Assembly: GCF_050947875.1 (NCBI RefSeq)
Contig: NC_134569.1
Span: 37,175,277-37,239,276 of the forward strand
From: Dermacentor variabilis
Taxonomy: Eukaryota; Arthropoda; Arachnida; Ixodida; Ixodidae
Direction of reading: 5' to 3'
DNA: 64,000 bases
The position numbers and the translations under genes were made by a program. Below, piece by piece: positions 10,049 through 19,800 of the stretch. Each line of letters begins with the position of its first letter. Position 1 is the first letter of the stretch. The notes under the pieces are model-generated. The model did no database searches, was not told the DNA's origin, and saw only the letters and a program-made list of their open reading frames with translations.

Positions 10049-13000
10049 ATGGATTTGAAGTCGTTGCGCAAACCGAAATTGTTGGAGCTTGCAAGAGAGT
10101 TGGGTCTGGATGTCTCAGACAAACTAAGAAAACCTGAACTGCTAAAGGCTATTCTTGAGTTAGAGGCTGAGGATGACGAGCTGTCGGAATGCCTTGAGAC
10201 CATTGAGGAGAGGGAGACTGCAAAAAGACAGGAGCGCGAACTTAAAGAGCAAAAAGAAAAAGAAGAGCGTGAACGTAAAGAACAGAAAGAAAAAGAAGAG
10301 CGTGAACGTAAAGAACAGAAAGAGCGAGAGCAACAAGAGCGTGACCGTAAACACGCTTTGGAAATGAAGCGTCTTGAGGTAGAGATGGAACGCGCTCGTA
10401 ATGGAAGTCAGGCACACGGTGCAGGAGAACGCGTATTGTTCAAAATGACTGACCTGATGCGGCCGTTTAAGCTTGGAGAGGACATTGGTTTGTTCCTGGT
10501 TAACTTTGAGCGAACGTGCGAGAAGCAGGGGTTCTCTCGGGAAACGTGGCCACAGCGCTTGCTCACTTTGTTACCCGGCGAGGCGGCCGACGTAGTCGCT
10601 CGCTTGGATAGAGAGGAGGCAGAGGATTTCGACAAAGTAAAATCGAGTCTGCTAAAAAAGTACCGGCTGTCTGCGGAGGCGTTCCGTCGGAAGTTTCGGG
10701 AAAATGAGAAAGGCAAAAGTGAGTCATATACAGAGTTTGCGTATAGGCTTATGTCGAACATGCAGGAGTGGCTCAAAGAAGAGAAAGCGTTTGGTGACCA
10801 CGATAAAGTTCTGCAGTGCTTCGGGCTAGAACAGTTTTATAGTCGGTTACCGGAGAACGTGCGATACTGGGTCTTGGATAGGCCAGACGTTTGTACGGTG
10901 GCTAAAGCCGCTGAGCTAGCCGAGGAGTTTGTGACGCGTCGGGCTCGCGGAGCTAAGGACGGTCAAAAGGGTGAATTTGGCTCGAAGTTTGAGAGGCCGA
11001 AGTTCACACCCATGAGAGCAAAGGGGAACACGCGTAGTGCGGATGCGAGTGGAAGCAGTGCGACCGAACCTAAGGAGACGGCGGCAGCCGCAGCCGAACG
11101 CAGAAAGCGGTTCGAGATGAGGCAAGCGCGCGTTTGTTATACGTGCCAGAAGCCGGGTCACTTTTCGGCGCAGTGTCCGGAAACAACACCAAAAGTTGTG
11201 TTTTTTTCAATAGGCAGCACTGACGAGAACATGAAGCTTCTCGAGCCTTACATGCGAGACCTCCTCGTGAACGGGAAAGAGTGCCGAGTGCTTCGCGATT
11301 CCGCAGCTACAATGGATGTAGTTCACCCGTCTTATGTAGAACCCCATATGTTCACGGGCGAGTGCGCATGGATCAAGCAAGCCGTGGAAGCTCATAGCGT
11401 GTGTCTGCCGGTAGCAAAAGTGCTTATTGAAGGACCTTTCGGAGCGCTTGAGACGGAGGCCGCAGTGTCATCTATGCTGCCACCTCAGTACCCGTACCTA
11501 TTTTCAAACAGGTCCGATCACCTCCTGCGCGAGAAGGGGCTTTTGTTTGGTGAAGCTAGTGTTCAGGCCTTAACCAGATCGAAGGTTCGGGAGCTCGCTG
11601 CAAAGGCGGTAGTTGCGGGGCCGACGTTATCAAACAACGAAAAAGGGTCAGAGGCGCAGCAAGCTGATATTCAGAGCACGCCCGAACTGAATAAACTTGA
11701 GTCTGTAACGTTAAAGGCGCCAGATACTGGAGAGGAAACGCCCGACACGGGAAAGTTAGAAGAGCTATCTACTGATTTGCTCATCGCGCCTACGTCAGAC
11801 GGACTTAATAGGTTGCTAAAAGTCAGCCGGTCGGCTTTGATAGCCGAGCAAAAAAAGGATGGCAGCCTGGAAAACGTGCGCTGCAATGTCAAAGAAGGTA
11901 TCGCCAGGAAAACTGCGCGTTTTGTGGAAAGAGGTGGAGTCCTGTACCGGAAGTATCTAGACCGCCGAGGAGTGGAGTTCGATCAGCTGATCGTGCCTCA
12001 ATGCTATCGTCAGGATCTGTTGCGCTTGTCACACGGGGGTTCGTGGTCCGGACACCTAGGAGTTAAGAAAACTAAGGACCGTCTCTTGCAAGAGTACTAT
12101 TGGCCAGGGTGTTTTCGGGACGCAGACCATTTCGTGAGGACATGTGACACTTGTCAGCGGGTGGGCAAACCAGGGGACAAATCAAGGGCGCCGTTGAAAT
12201 TGGTACCTATCATAACGGAGCCTTTTAGACGGCTCGTTATTGATACAGTGGGACCTCTGCCGGTAACAGCCACGGGGTACAGACACATTTTGACTGTGAT
12301 CTGCCCAGCGACAAAGTTCCCTGAAGCAGTGCCGCTTAAAGAACTCAGCTCAGTTGAGATAGTCAATGCACTACTGTCCATATTTGCGCGAGTTGGTTTT
12401 CCTGCGGAAATCCAATCAGATCAGGGCACAGTGTTTACTAGCGCTTTGACGACAACTTTTCTCGAAAGGTGTGGGGTAAAGCTGCTACACAGCTCAGTGT
12501 ACCACCCACAGTCGAATTCCGTTGAGAAGCTCCACTCCGTCATGAAGCGCGTGTTGAGAGCCTTGTGTTTTGAACATCAAACTGACTGGGAGCTGTGTCT
12601 GCCTGGGGTGATGTTTGCGTTAAGAACCGCGCCGCATGCGGCTACGGGGTTTTCGCCAGCTGAACTGGTGTACGGTCGCTCGCTTCGGTCTCCGCTTCGC
12701 ATGCTTCGAGAATCGTGGGAAGGTAGGGGCGACGACCCAGTCGTGGTGGAGTACGTACTTAAGCTCCTCGAACGCTTAAGAAGGGCACAGGAGTTGTCAG
12801 GTGAAGCAATGACAAAGGCCCAGCAGAGGGCCAAGGTTTATTATGATCGGACAGCCAGGGCCCGTCGTTTTGAGGTGGGCGATGAGGTCATGATATTGCG
12901 CACATCGCTAAACAACAAACTAGACGTGCAGTGGGAGGGCCTAGCACGAATTGTTCAGAAACTGTCGGACGTTAACTACGTGGTAAGTCTGCCAGGAAAG

Positions 13001-14560
13001 CGGAAAGCACAGCAAGTTTACCACTGTAATCTGCTCAAACCTTATAGACAAAGGGAAGCAGTGGTGTGCATGATGGTAAACGTTCCTGAAGAGCTTCCGG
13101 TCGAGCTTCCAGGACTAGGCTCAGTGACGAACAGGGAAGACACCGGTCAAGTCATTAGTGACCTTATCAGTAAAGCACCGCTGTCGCCTGAGCAGAAAAC
13201 CGAACTACACCAGCTATTACAAGAGTTTCAAGGTCTGTTCTCTGAGAGGCCTGGTAGGACTTCTGTACTTACTCATGATATAGAACTTACCTCCCCAGAG
13301 CCAGTACGATCCAAGGCGTATCGGGTGTCACCCCGCCAGAGCGATATTATGGAGGCTGAGGTAAAGAAAATGCTACAGCTCGGTGTTATTGAGGCAGGTG
13401 AGAGTGATTATACCTCCCCTTTGATTTTAGTTGAGGTATCGGGCAAGGAACCTCGTCCTTGCGTCGACTACCGCAGGCTTAATTCCATCACTAAGGATCA
13501 AATTTATCCGATCCCTAACATCGAGGAGCGCCTTGAGAAAGTTAGTAGCGCTCAGTTTATTTCCACCCTAGATCTTGTCAGGGGTTATTGGCAGGTTCCA
13601 CTTACAGAAGAGGCTAGTAGGTATGCGGCGTTCATTTCACCAATGGGAACATTCCGTCCTAAAGTGTTGAGTTTTGGTTTGAAGAACGCGCCATACTGTT
13701 TTTCAAGCCTCATGGATAAAGTGTTGCGGGGACAGCAAGAGTTCGCTTTACCGTATCTAGACGACGTAGCGATATTCTCCGCATCCTGGTCTGAGCATAT
13801 GACACACTTGCGGGCAGTGCTAACCCGCCTGCGCGAAGCGGGCTTGACAGTCAAGGCTCCTAAGTGCCAGTTAGCACAGGCCGAGGTTGTCTACCTCGGT
13901 CACGTGATTGGTCAGGGTCGTCGCCGCCCCTCTGAAATAAAGGTGGCCGCTGTGCGAGACTTCCCGCAACCGCGCACGAAGACCGATATTCGGTCGTTCT
14001 TAGGTGTCGCCGGCTACTATCAGAGGTACATCCCCAGGTACTCTGATATCGCGGCTCCCCTGACGGATGCTCTAAGAAAAACAGAGCCTCAAACAGTCGT
14101 CTGGGACGAGACAAAGGAAAGAGCTTTTAGCGCCCTAAAGAGTGCCCTAACAAACCAGCCTGTGCTACGATCGCCAGACTATACAAAAGGGTTCATTGTT
14201 CAGTGCGATGCTAGTGAGCGAGGCATGGGCGTTGTACTGTGCCAACGGGAAAAGGGAGAAGTAGAACACCCCGTCCTGTATGCTAGTCGTAAGCTGACCA
14301 GTCGTGAGCAGGCGTATAGCGCCACCGAGAAAGAGTGTGCATGTCTCGTGTGGGCCGTTCAGAAATTGTCATGCTATCTAGCCGGCTCGAGGTTTATCAT
14401 TGAGACGGATCACTGCCCTCTCCAATGGCTGCAGACCATCTCTCCCAAAAATGGCCGCCTCCTGCGCTGGAGCCTCGCTTTACAACAATATTCCTTTGAG
14501 GTGCGTTACAAAAAGGGGAGTCTCAACGGTAACGCCGATGGCTTAAGTCGAAGCCCCTAA
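10049..14560 (+). CDS. Gag-Pol polyprotein of element A (gag-PR-INT-RT-RNase H)
   Basis: Encodes every protein needed to package, reverse-transcribe and integrate the element, in one 1503-residue frame. The ATG lies in a strong context (GCAGCCATGG). Domains in order: a SAP-like two-helix segment (about 2-38); a charged Lys/Glu/Arg coiled coil with 11-residue repeats (60-118); capsid-like gag (132-300); a CCHC zinc knuckle CYTCQKPGHFSAQC (363-376); a protease-like segment with DSAAT at 417, where DTG/DSG is usual; integrase with H662-H669-C699-C702 zinc ligands and catalytic D732, D791 and E826; a GPY/F-like module with WEGLARI where copy B has WEGPARI; reverse transcriptase (about 1088 on) with YLDD at 1236-1239; and RNase H with acidic D1387 and D1454. 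No frameshift separates gag from pol, so processing must rely on the protease alone. No envelope gene follows. Confidence 0.95.
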   Translation: MDLKSLRKPKLLELARELGLDVSDKLRKPELLKAILELEAEDDELSECLETIEERETAKRQERELKEQKEKEERERKEQKEKEERERKEQKEREQQERDRKHALEMKRLEVEMERARNGSQAHGAGERVLFKMTDLMRPFKLGEDIGLFLVNFERTCEKQGFSRETWPQRLLTLLPGEAADVVARLDREEAEDFDKVKSSLLKKYRLSAEAFRRKFRENEKGKSESYTEFAYRLMSNMQEWLKEEKAFGDHDKVLQCFGLEQFYSRLPENVRYWVLDRPDVCTVAKAAELAEEFVTRRARGAKDGQKGEFGSKFERPKFTPMRAKGNTRSADASGSSATEPKETAAAAAERRKRFEMRQARVCYTCQKPGHFSAQCPETTPKVVFFSIGSTDENMKLLEPYMRDLLVNGKECRVLRDSAATMDVVHPSYVEPHMFTGECAWIKQAVEAHSVCLPVAKVLIEGPFGALETEAAVSSMLPPQYPYLFSNRSDHLLREKGLLFGEASVQALTRSKVRELAAKAVVAGPTLSNNEKGSEAQQADIQSTPELNKLESVTLKAPDTGEETPDTGKLEELSTDLLIAPTSDGLNRLLKVSRSALIAEQKKDGSLENVRCNVKEGIARKTARFVERGGVLYRKYLDRRGVEFDQLIVPQCYRQDLLRLSHGGSWSGHLGVKKTKDRLLQEYYWPGCFRDADHFVRTCDTCQRVGKPGDKSRAPLKLVPIITEPFRRLVIDTVGPLPVTATGYRHILTVICPATKFPEAVPLKELSSVEIVNALLSIFARVGFPAEIQSDQGTVFTSALTTTFLERCGVKLLHSSVYHPQSNSVEKLHSVMKRVLRALCFEHQTDWELCLPGVMFALRTAPHAATGFSPAELVYGRSLRSPLRMLRESWEGRGDDPVVVEYVLKLLERLRRAQELSGEAMTKAQQRAKVYYDRTARARRFEVGDEVMILRTSLNNKLDVQWEGLARIVQKLSDVNYVVSLPGKRKAQQVYHCNLLKPYRQREAVVCMMVNVPEELPVELPGLGSVTNREDTGQVISDLISKAPLSPEQKTELHQLLQEFQGLFSERPGRTSVLTHDIELTSPEPVRSKAYRVSPRQSDIMEAEVKKMLQLGVIEAGESDYTSPLILVEVSGKEPRPCVDYRRLNSITKDQIYPIPNIEERLEKVSSAQFISTLDLVRGYWQVPLTEEASRYAAFISPMGTFRPKVLSFGLKNAPYCFSSLMDKVLRGQQEFALPYLDDVAIFSASWSEHMTHLRAVLTRLREAGLTVKAPKCQLAQAEVVYLGHVIGQGRRRPSEIKVAAVRDFPQPRTKTDIRSFLGVAGYYQRYIPRYSDIAAPLTDALRKTEPQTVVWDETKERAFSALKSALTNQPVLRSPDYTKGFIVQCDASERGMGVVLCQREKGEVEHPVLYASRKLTSREQAYSATEKECACLVWAVQKLSCYLAGSRFIIETDHCPLQWLQTISPKNGRLLRWSLALQQYSFEVRYKKGSLNGNADGLSRSP

Positions 14561-14738
14561 CGTAGGAATCAGCCTAAAAATTGTTTGTTACTGATGTTTT
14601 TCTTCCTGAGGCAGGATTTTTTTTAACATATTGCTTTTGTTTAGTGTTTCAAAGTGATGATATGCTTTCTAGTGCAATTTTTCAATTTGTGGACGCGTTC
14701 TGAGTGATGCTAGACTACTGTAAGGAACTAGGCAGTGG

Positions 14739-14770
14739 TATAAAAAGGGGAAAGAGCCTGGCAGGGCTTA
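14739..14770 (+). promoter_or_regulatory. Candidate internal core promoter between pol and the 3' LTR (element A)
   Basis: TATAAAAAGGGG starts at 14739, and an initiator-like TTAGTG has its A at 14770. The 31-bp spacing is what a TATA-driven promoter needs. The same pair with the same spacing occurs in element B (minus strand, TATA at 48152-48159, A at 48128). Whether it is used is unknown; it may be a captured host promoter or a source of a short 3' transcript. Confidence 0.4.
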
Positions 14771-15045
14771 GTGAGGGTTGTGCTGTGCTTGCTGACTGAG
14801 CGGTTGAGTTTCAGCGTAGTTCTAACGCTTGCCGGGAACGAGAGCAAAAATGTGAACTCTCCCGAAGTCACTTTGCAGTGTCCCGTGCGAACCTGAACGA
14901 GAGAACGAGGCCTTCTCTGTGCGCTGCGCTCAAGAAACGTCGAGGGACGCCCGACTTCGGTTATGAGCATCATCGAGCGACACCCCTCCGGACAGCGGAT
15001 GCAGTCCCCTGTCCATCGGGATCTCCTTCCCCCGGCGGGGCGGTC

Positions 15046-15766
15046 TGTTGCGTTTCGCCTGCGACACGCGGTTTTGCCGGCGCGACTGCGGCGGGGCGGC
15101 AGACATTTTGGCCCGTGCGGCGTCGCCGCAACGCTCCCCGCCAGGCGTTTCCAGGCATGTTCCGATGCCACGTGTCTTCATGTGCGTGTGTGAGTGTATG
15201 TGCCATTGTGCCCGAACCAGGCGATGCGACAGCAGGGGTCATCCTCCCCTTCCAGTCATTGTACCTGAACCAGGCGATGCGACAGCAGGGGTCATCCTCC
15301 CCTTCCAGTCATTGTGCCTGAACCAGGCGATGCGAAAGCAAGGGATCACCCTCTCATTCCAGTCATTGTGCCCGACCGGCAGCGCTACGACAGTGTGCGT
15401 AACCATTAGCCCATTGTACATTCACGTGCTCGTCTATTGAGGGGTTCCTTCTTGCCCTCAACTGCGAGAGTATAAAAACAGCTGCCCCCGGACGCCAAAA
15501 AGAGGGGCTCCGATTTCTTCTGTTGAGTAAAGTGCTCTCCCGTCTCTCTACTTCGGTCAACCTGACCGCCAACTCTTTGCGATGTTAAAATAAACAAGTT
15601 GTTTTGTTGTTACCAGTCGACTCATGCTTTGCCGGGACCTTCGGATGCTTCCAGTTGTACCCCCGGCCGCCAGGCCAACGCTACCCTTGGGGCTTGCGAC
15701 CCAGGTACAACCACGGGCGTCAGCGCCGAGTTCCCAACAACCGATGCCATCGGTGGGTTCCAAACA
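15046..15766 (+). repeat. 3' LTR of element A
   Basis: 721 bp, near-identical to 8974-9694, ending CCAAACA. The bases just before it are G-rich (GGCGGGGCGG), a poor polypurine tract interrupted by C; element B has the same sequence there. The target duplication GTAC follows at 15767-15770. Confidence 0.95.
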
Positions 15767-15770
15767 GTAC

Positions 15771-16353
15771 TTAGCGGAAGGTCGTTGTCTGGTATTTGTG
15801 CTGGTCCCAGAAATTGAGCGCACAAGAAGGAGATAGTTACTGCAGCGAAAATTTCTCATTGCTCGAGAAGAGCTGCCTACTTGTCTTTTTGAACCCGCGT
15901 ATCCCCATACGCGCAGCAAGATTTCCGGATGAAATTGTAAGTTTCGTGAAGGTTCCATTATTTAACTTCGGATAGCGCAAGAGAGACAAAAGACGAATTA
16001 TATAGGACAAGCGCGTTATTAGTAGCCGAACCTCGTTACTTTTGCAGTATAGCGGGCTGTGAAGAGAACTGGGAGCCGAACTCAGAAAACGTTTTATTTT
16101 TGCCAACTGTTTGATTGGGTGGTCAGTTTCGCAAATATTATGTTCTGTATTTTTTTTTTACCAACGAACTCCTCTAGAGTGCGAAGTGTTACAGGTCCTG
16201 ATTCCTCGGTCTCATCCGTTTACCTAGTCTGAGTCTCAGGGGAACGTTTACAGAGGCAGCCTGCGTAAAAGCAGTACTATGGCAGCGTGCATATTGAACG
16301 AGAATCTCTAGTGAGACATGTGATTACACGATTGCGAGCAGTCGTCGAGCGTT
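15771..16353. other. Spacer after element A
   Basis: No gene recognised. If one GTAC copy is removed, this sequence joins to that ending at 8973 and represents the pre-insertion site. Confidence 0.6.
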
Positions 16354-16529
16354 CTAAAGCTCGACGTTCATGCCTCGTGCGCCTTGAGCACGACGCATGA
16401 GGCTGGCAAACACCTCTTCTCTTCTCGGCGCCTTTACGTCCTGCACATCCACACTTCTCCCCTGCAAGGAATTTCTCTCAAAAAGCCAGTGTACGGCAGA
16501 AATAGTGGCTAAATCAATTTTTTCTTTAC
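16354..16529 (-). CDS. Candidate terminal coding exon, unrecognised
   Basis: On the minus strand a pyrimidine-rich run ending GTTTACAG forms a good splice acceptor (AG at 16531-16530). From 16529 the frame is open for 58 codons to a TAG at 16354-16356. The peptide (starting GKEKIDLATIS, containing ERNSLQGRSVDVQDVKAP, ending GMNVEL) is non-repetitive and polar, and its codons prefer G or C at the third position, unlike the surrounding AT-rich DNA. The reading phase needs one base from an upstream exon. A second open stretch lies just upstream (16615-16860 minus, with SVALKEVCTVGETATAEE followed by a possible GTAAGC donor), but its phase does not match a direct join. I do not recognise a family. 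It could equally be a decayed transposase or a chance frame. Confidence 0.25.
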
Positions 16530-16860
16530 CTGTAAACAACATGTAAGGAGAAAGAATGAAGTGCTTTGAAAGTAAACACCCAGCACAAAACGGCGACTGA
16601 GTAGACGGATGGAATCAACTTTCTGTCAAGCATTCATCTATAGTTGCATTTATCTTTTTTTTTTTAAGTTGTCTTGCTCTGAAAGCTTTCACATCAAAGT
16701 CCAACACAGTGAAGTGACTGAAGTCACTTAGTTTATAGCCTACGCAAAGTCTGCTTACTTCCTCTGCTGTCGCAGTTTCACCTACTGTGCATACCTCCTT
16801 AAGTGCTACTGACATGAAACGTGGGTGCAAAATAGAACTTTTTCCGTCTAGAACTACCAG

Positions 16861-19800
16861 AACTCACCAACTATATAGCACACTCTCGCACTCAAACCTA
16901 CTTAAGTTTCCCTGCTGCTTAATATACAAGGTTTACTGGCGGAAGTCTGCTATGAACATGCATATCCGGGTCTAAAGCAAGAACTTGTGAACCCGGTGTT
17001 GGTTAAAGTAGTTCGTCTTGAACAGGAAAGTTTTTTTTTTTCGCAAGACTGTAGTGTGTCGACCTAATAGTATACGAAGTGTCCAAAACTACGTGGTATG
17101 CACGCGCGAACAATCCAGTTTGTCAGATTCATATGGAGGAAGCTCTTCAGCAACCGCATTACGCTAACCAACGCGCTATACCGTCAAGGTACAGTGATTC
17201 GAATACGTACAGATCTGCTTATCAAGCACGAACACTTTCCCGTAACCACGTGGGCTAGGTAGAATCCTTCTCAAACAAGCGGGGAAACCTAAAAACCGTA
17301 ACACAATTCGACGCAATCAGTGCTTGCGCGGGGTGGGGCTGGCTATTCTATCAAAAGAGGCGTCTACATGCGGCTCTAGGCGCTAAATGCGTTATAACAA
17401 AAAATGTTAGACAAGAATGTACGCGAAGCGCTCAAGAATAGTCCTTCGAAACGCCGAAATCAGTAAAGCTAACGCGTAAAAGGGCGGAACCATAGAGTTA
17501 ACATAACCAACTCTATCAGCTAGCATAGTACTGTATACTAACTATATCTATATATGGCAAGAACACTTTAGAGGTATTGCCGGATTTAGCAGCTAAAAAA
17601 GCGGTTCAGCAAGCTTCAGCGGCGGTGTCGCGGTAGCGTCTCCGAATGACGCGTTCACGTTTGCGGTTCGATTATTCATTGCACCTTCTGTCTTTTTCTT
17701 TTCGGTTGGTTTTTTTTTTTTTATTCAGCGGCAGTTTTTCTGACGTGGCGCAAACGATTTCGCCACTTAGATCCGATAATGGCAAATGAGAGCAAGCTGC
17801 GCGCCCGGACTACCACTCACAGCCAGAACTATATGCACCATTGGGCCACGCGTATAAGCATGTTAATTGCGCTGTTTATACACTATGTATGTGTATACAC
17901 CATGTGCTGTGCATCACATGCAATAATGTCGCAATAAACTTACCTGAACGTGTGACCCCATGGCCCGATGCGTGTGGCTGTCCGGCAGCAGTGAAGACGC
18001 ACTGTTTCCTCTCCCCTTGCCTTCCGAGATGTGGGCGGTGAATGAGGAGTTCGCCACGTCCAGCAAACTGCTGACGACAAAAAAGAAACGCAAGTAGCGC
18101 CATGCCCTGTCCGGTTTTTGTGCCTTATATTGTGTCCCAGTACTTCGAGCTCTGAATTAAGCCACGAAAAAAGGAAAATATTAATGAACTGGTATCTGAC
18201 CGAGGGGTGCCCGGCGCAGCAATCGGAGATTTTACCGCAACGTTAACAAAACGGCAGACTTGTGATCATTTCTCTATTTGTAATATTAACTCCTGACCGC
18301 ATGTCAACAGCTGAAGCGTCTGTCGCGTGATTTTTTGTTTGTTTCTAAAACCAATGCTTCTGCGCTTTAACTACGTTCTATTATAACATTTTATCTATAA
18401 CGGATTGAGCACGAACAGCCACTGCATGTTTCGTTAGAAAAGCGAGATATCAGACACGTTGCCGCTCATCGACGTGCGCCACTGCACGTACATGCTCTAT
18501 CACGTTTGCGCGAACCCCGTTCACAAAATATTCACTATTTTAAGTAGACGGAGCAGCATCAAAGTACAACTGTGTATAAACGGACAAGGCCGAAAATGCT
18601 TTTGCATTTTTGCAGAACCACGACGTGTTCTACGACGCCGTAACTCGCGTTAAAATTTTTAAAGCTTATATAGAGGTCTGCAAAGCGGTATGATTAAAGC
18701 AGTCTGCGTGCATAAAGAATTTGCTTTGACCGAGAAAGCAAACGGTTCGGACATGGTCACTAGCGCCTGCTGGTCAACGATAACTGAAGGTGACTTGAAG
18801 AGCGGTCAGCGGAACTAACTGTTCGGAGAAGAACTGCGGTCCTCGGCTTCCGTTGATTTGTGGATCGCACTTTCTAATTAGACATCTTCAGAATTTCGAA
18901 ATGCTGCAACGCGGACGTATTTGCACCAATCACTTTAGTGGATCGGTAGTGGGTCGTAACGGCATCATTAGTCTATTGCGAGAAGCACAGGTTTCAATAT
19001 AACATCGCATCAAGGGATAACGAATGGAACACGTTTTTCTTGCTATGAAAGCGCGCATCAAGATCCTGGAAGCAGATGTGGCTGGAGGCTGTTGCAGAAA
19101 GGATCGGCACGCAGGCAGCTCGCAGTGCACCGACTCAAGCATGCAGCACAGCAACGCATGCAAAATGAGCGCTGACGCGAGGAAAGCATGTACTTAGCTG
19201 TTCAGCGTGCTAATTCCCGTGGCATTTAACGTGAAGCATGCAAAAACAAACGAAATACGTCGACCGTACTTCCATAAAAACAATGCCTGATCTGTCTAGC
19301 GTACCTGTAAAAAAAAGTTGTAGGGAGACGTCGGACGACCTTTAGCGACAGCGAATATAATAAGCCGAAGCGTCAAGTATACCCCACCCGCCACACAACC
19401 AATCAAGGGCGCGTAGCTCGGAATGGAAGCCACGACCTTTCCACTCTACCTAGCTCGGTGGTTCTCAATACTCCGTCGCTGTACCGGTCGGCAACAGTTG
19501 ATACGTCTAGCAGGCAATGATAGGGGTCGTCAGCTGCTCGTCGCCTCAGTTCACTGATAAATAATTGATGCGAGGCCGGGAATAAGCGCTTCATTAGCGC
19601 TTGCCACTCTTCGCGTTCCCCGCGAGTCCTCGGAGTTTTGGCGGGCACAGCGAATCGCCTCCAACCTGTTGTTGGCAATTTCCTCTCTATGCGGGTGCAC
19701 ATTCCCGCTCCCCACAGCGTTGCTCCCGAATTCTCGAATCCCCCACGCTCCCTCTCGCCTCCCACCTCTTCGCGCGTGACTCCACGCGCGAACACGCGCT

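Larger units (their letters stand above)
8974..15766 (+). mobile_element. Element A: complete Ty3/gypsy-type LTR retrotransposon with INT before RT (Gmr1-like order)
   Basis: Two 721-bp LTRs (8974-9694, 15046-15766) begin TG and end CA; the 5' copy has GA by one substitution. The element is flanked by a 4-bp target duplication GTAC (8970-8973, 15767-15770). Between them lie a primer binding site 2 bp after the LTR, a 354-bp leader, a single uninterrupted 1503-codon gag-pol frame, and a 485-bp segment before the 3' LTR. By eye the LTRs differ at about three positions, so the insertion is recent and the frame is probably competent. The gene order gag-PR-INT-RT-RH differs from the gypsy norm (INT last). 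Known: that order within gypsy-like elements defines the Gmr1 group, first described in deuterostomes. Inferred: this is a tick member of, or convergent relative to, that group. A near-identical copy, B, lies at 46932-54090 on the other strand. Confidence 0.95.

Noticed and set aside
14561..15045. Possible envelope or extra ORF after pol in element A
   Set aside because: Frames are short or run into the LTR, with no signal peptide or membrane segment. The promoter-like signal is reported instead.
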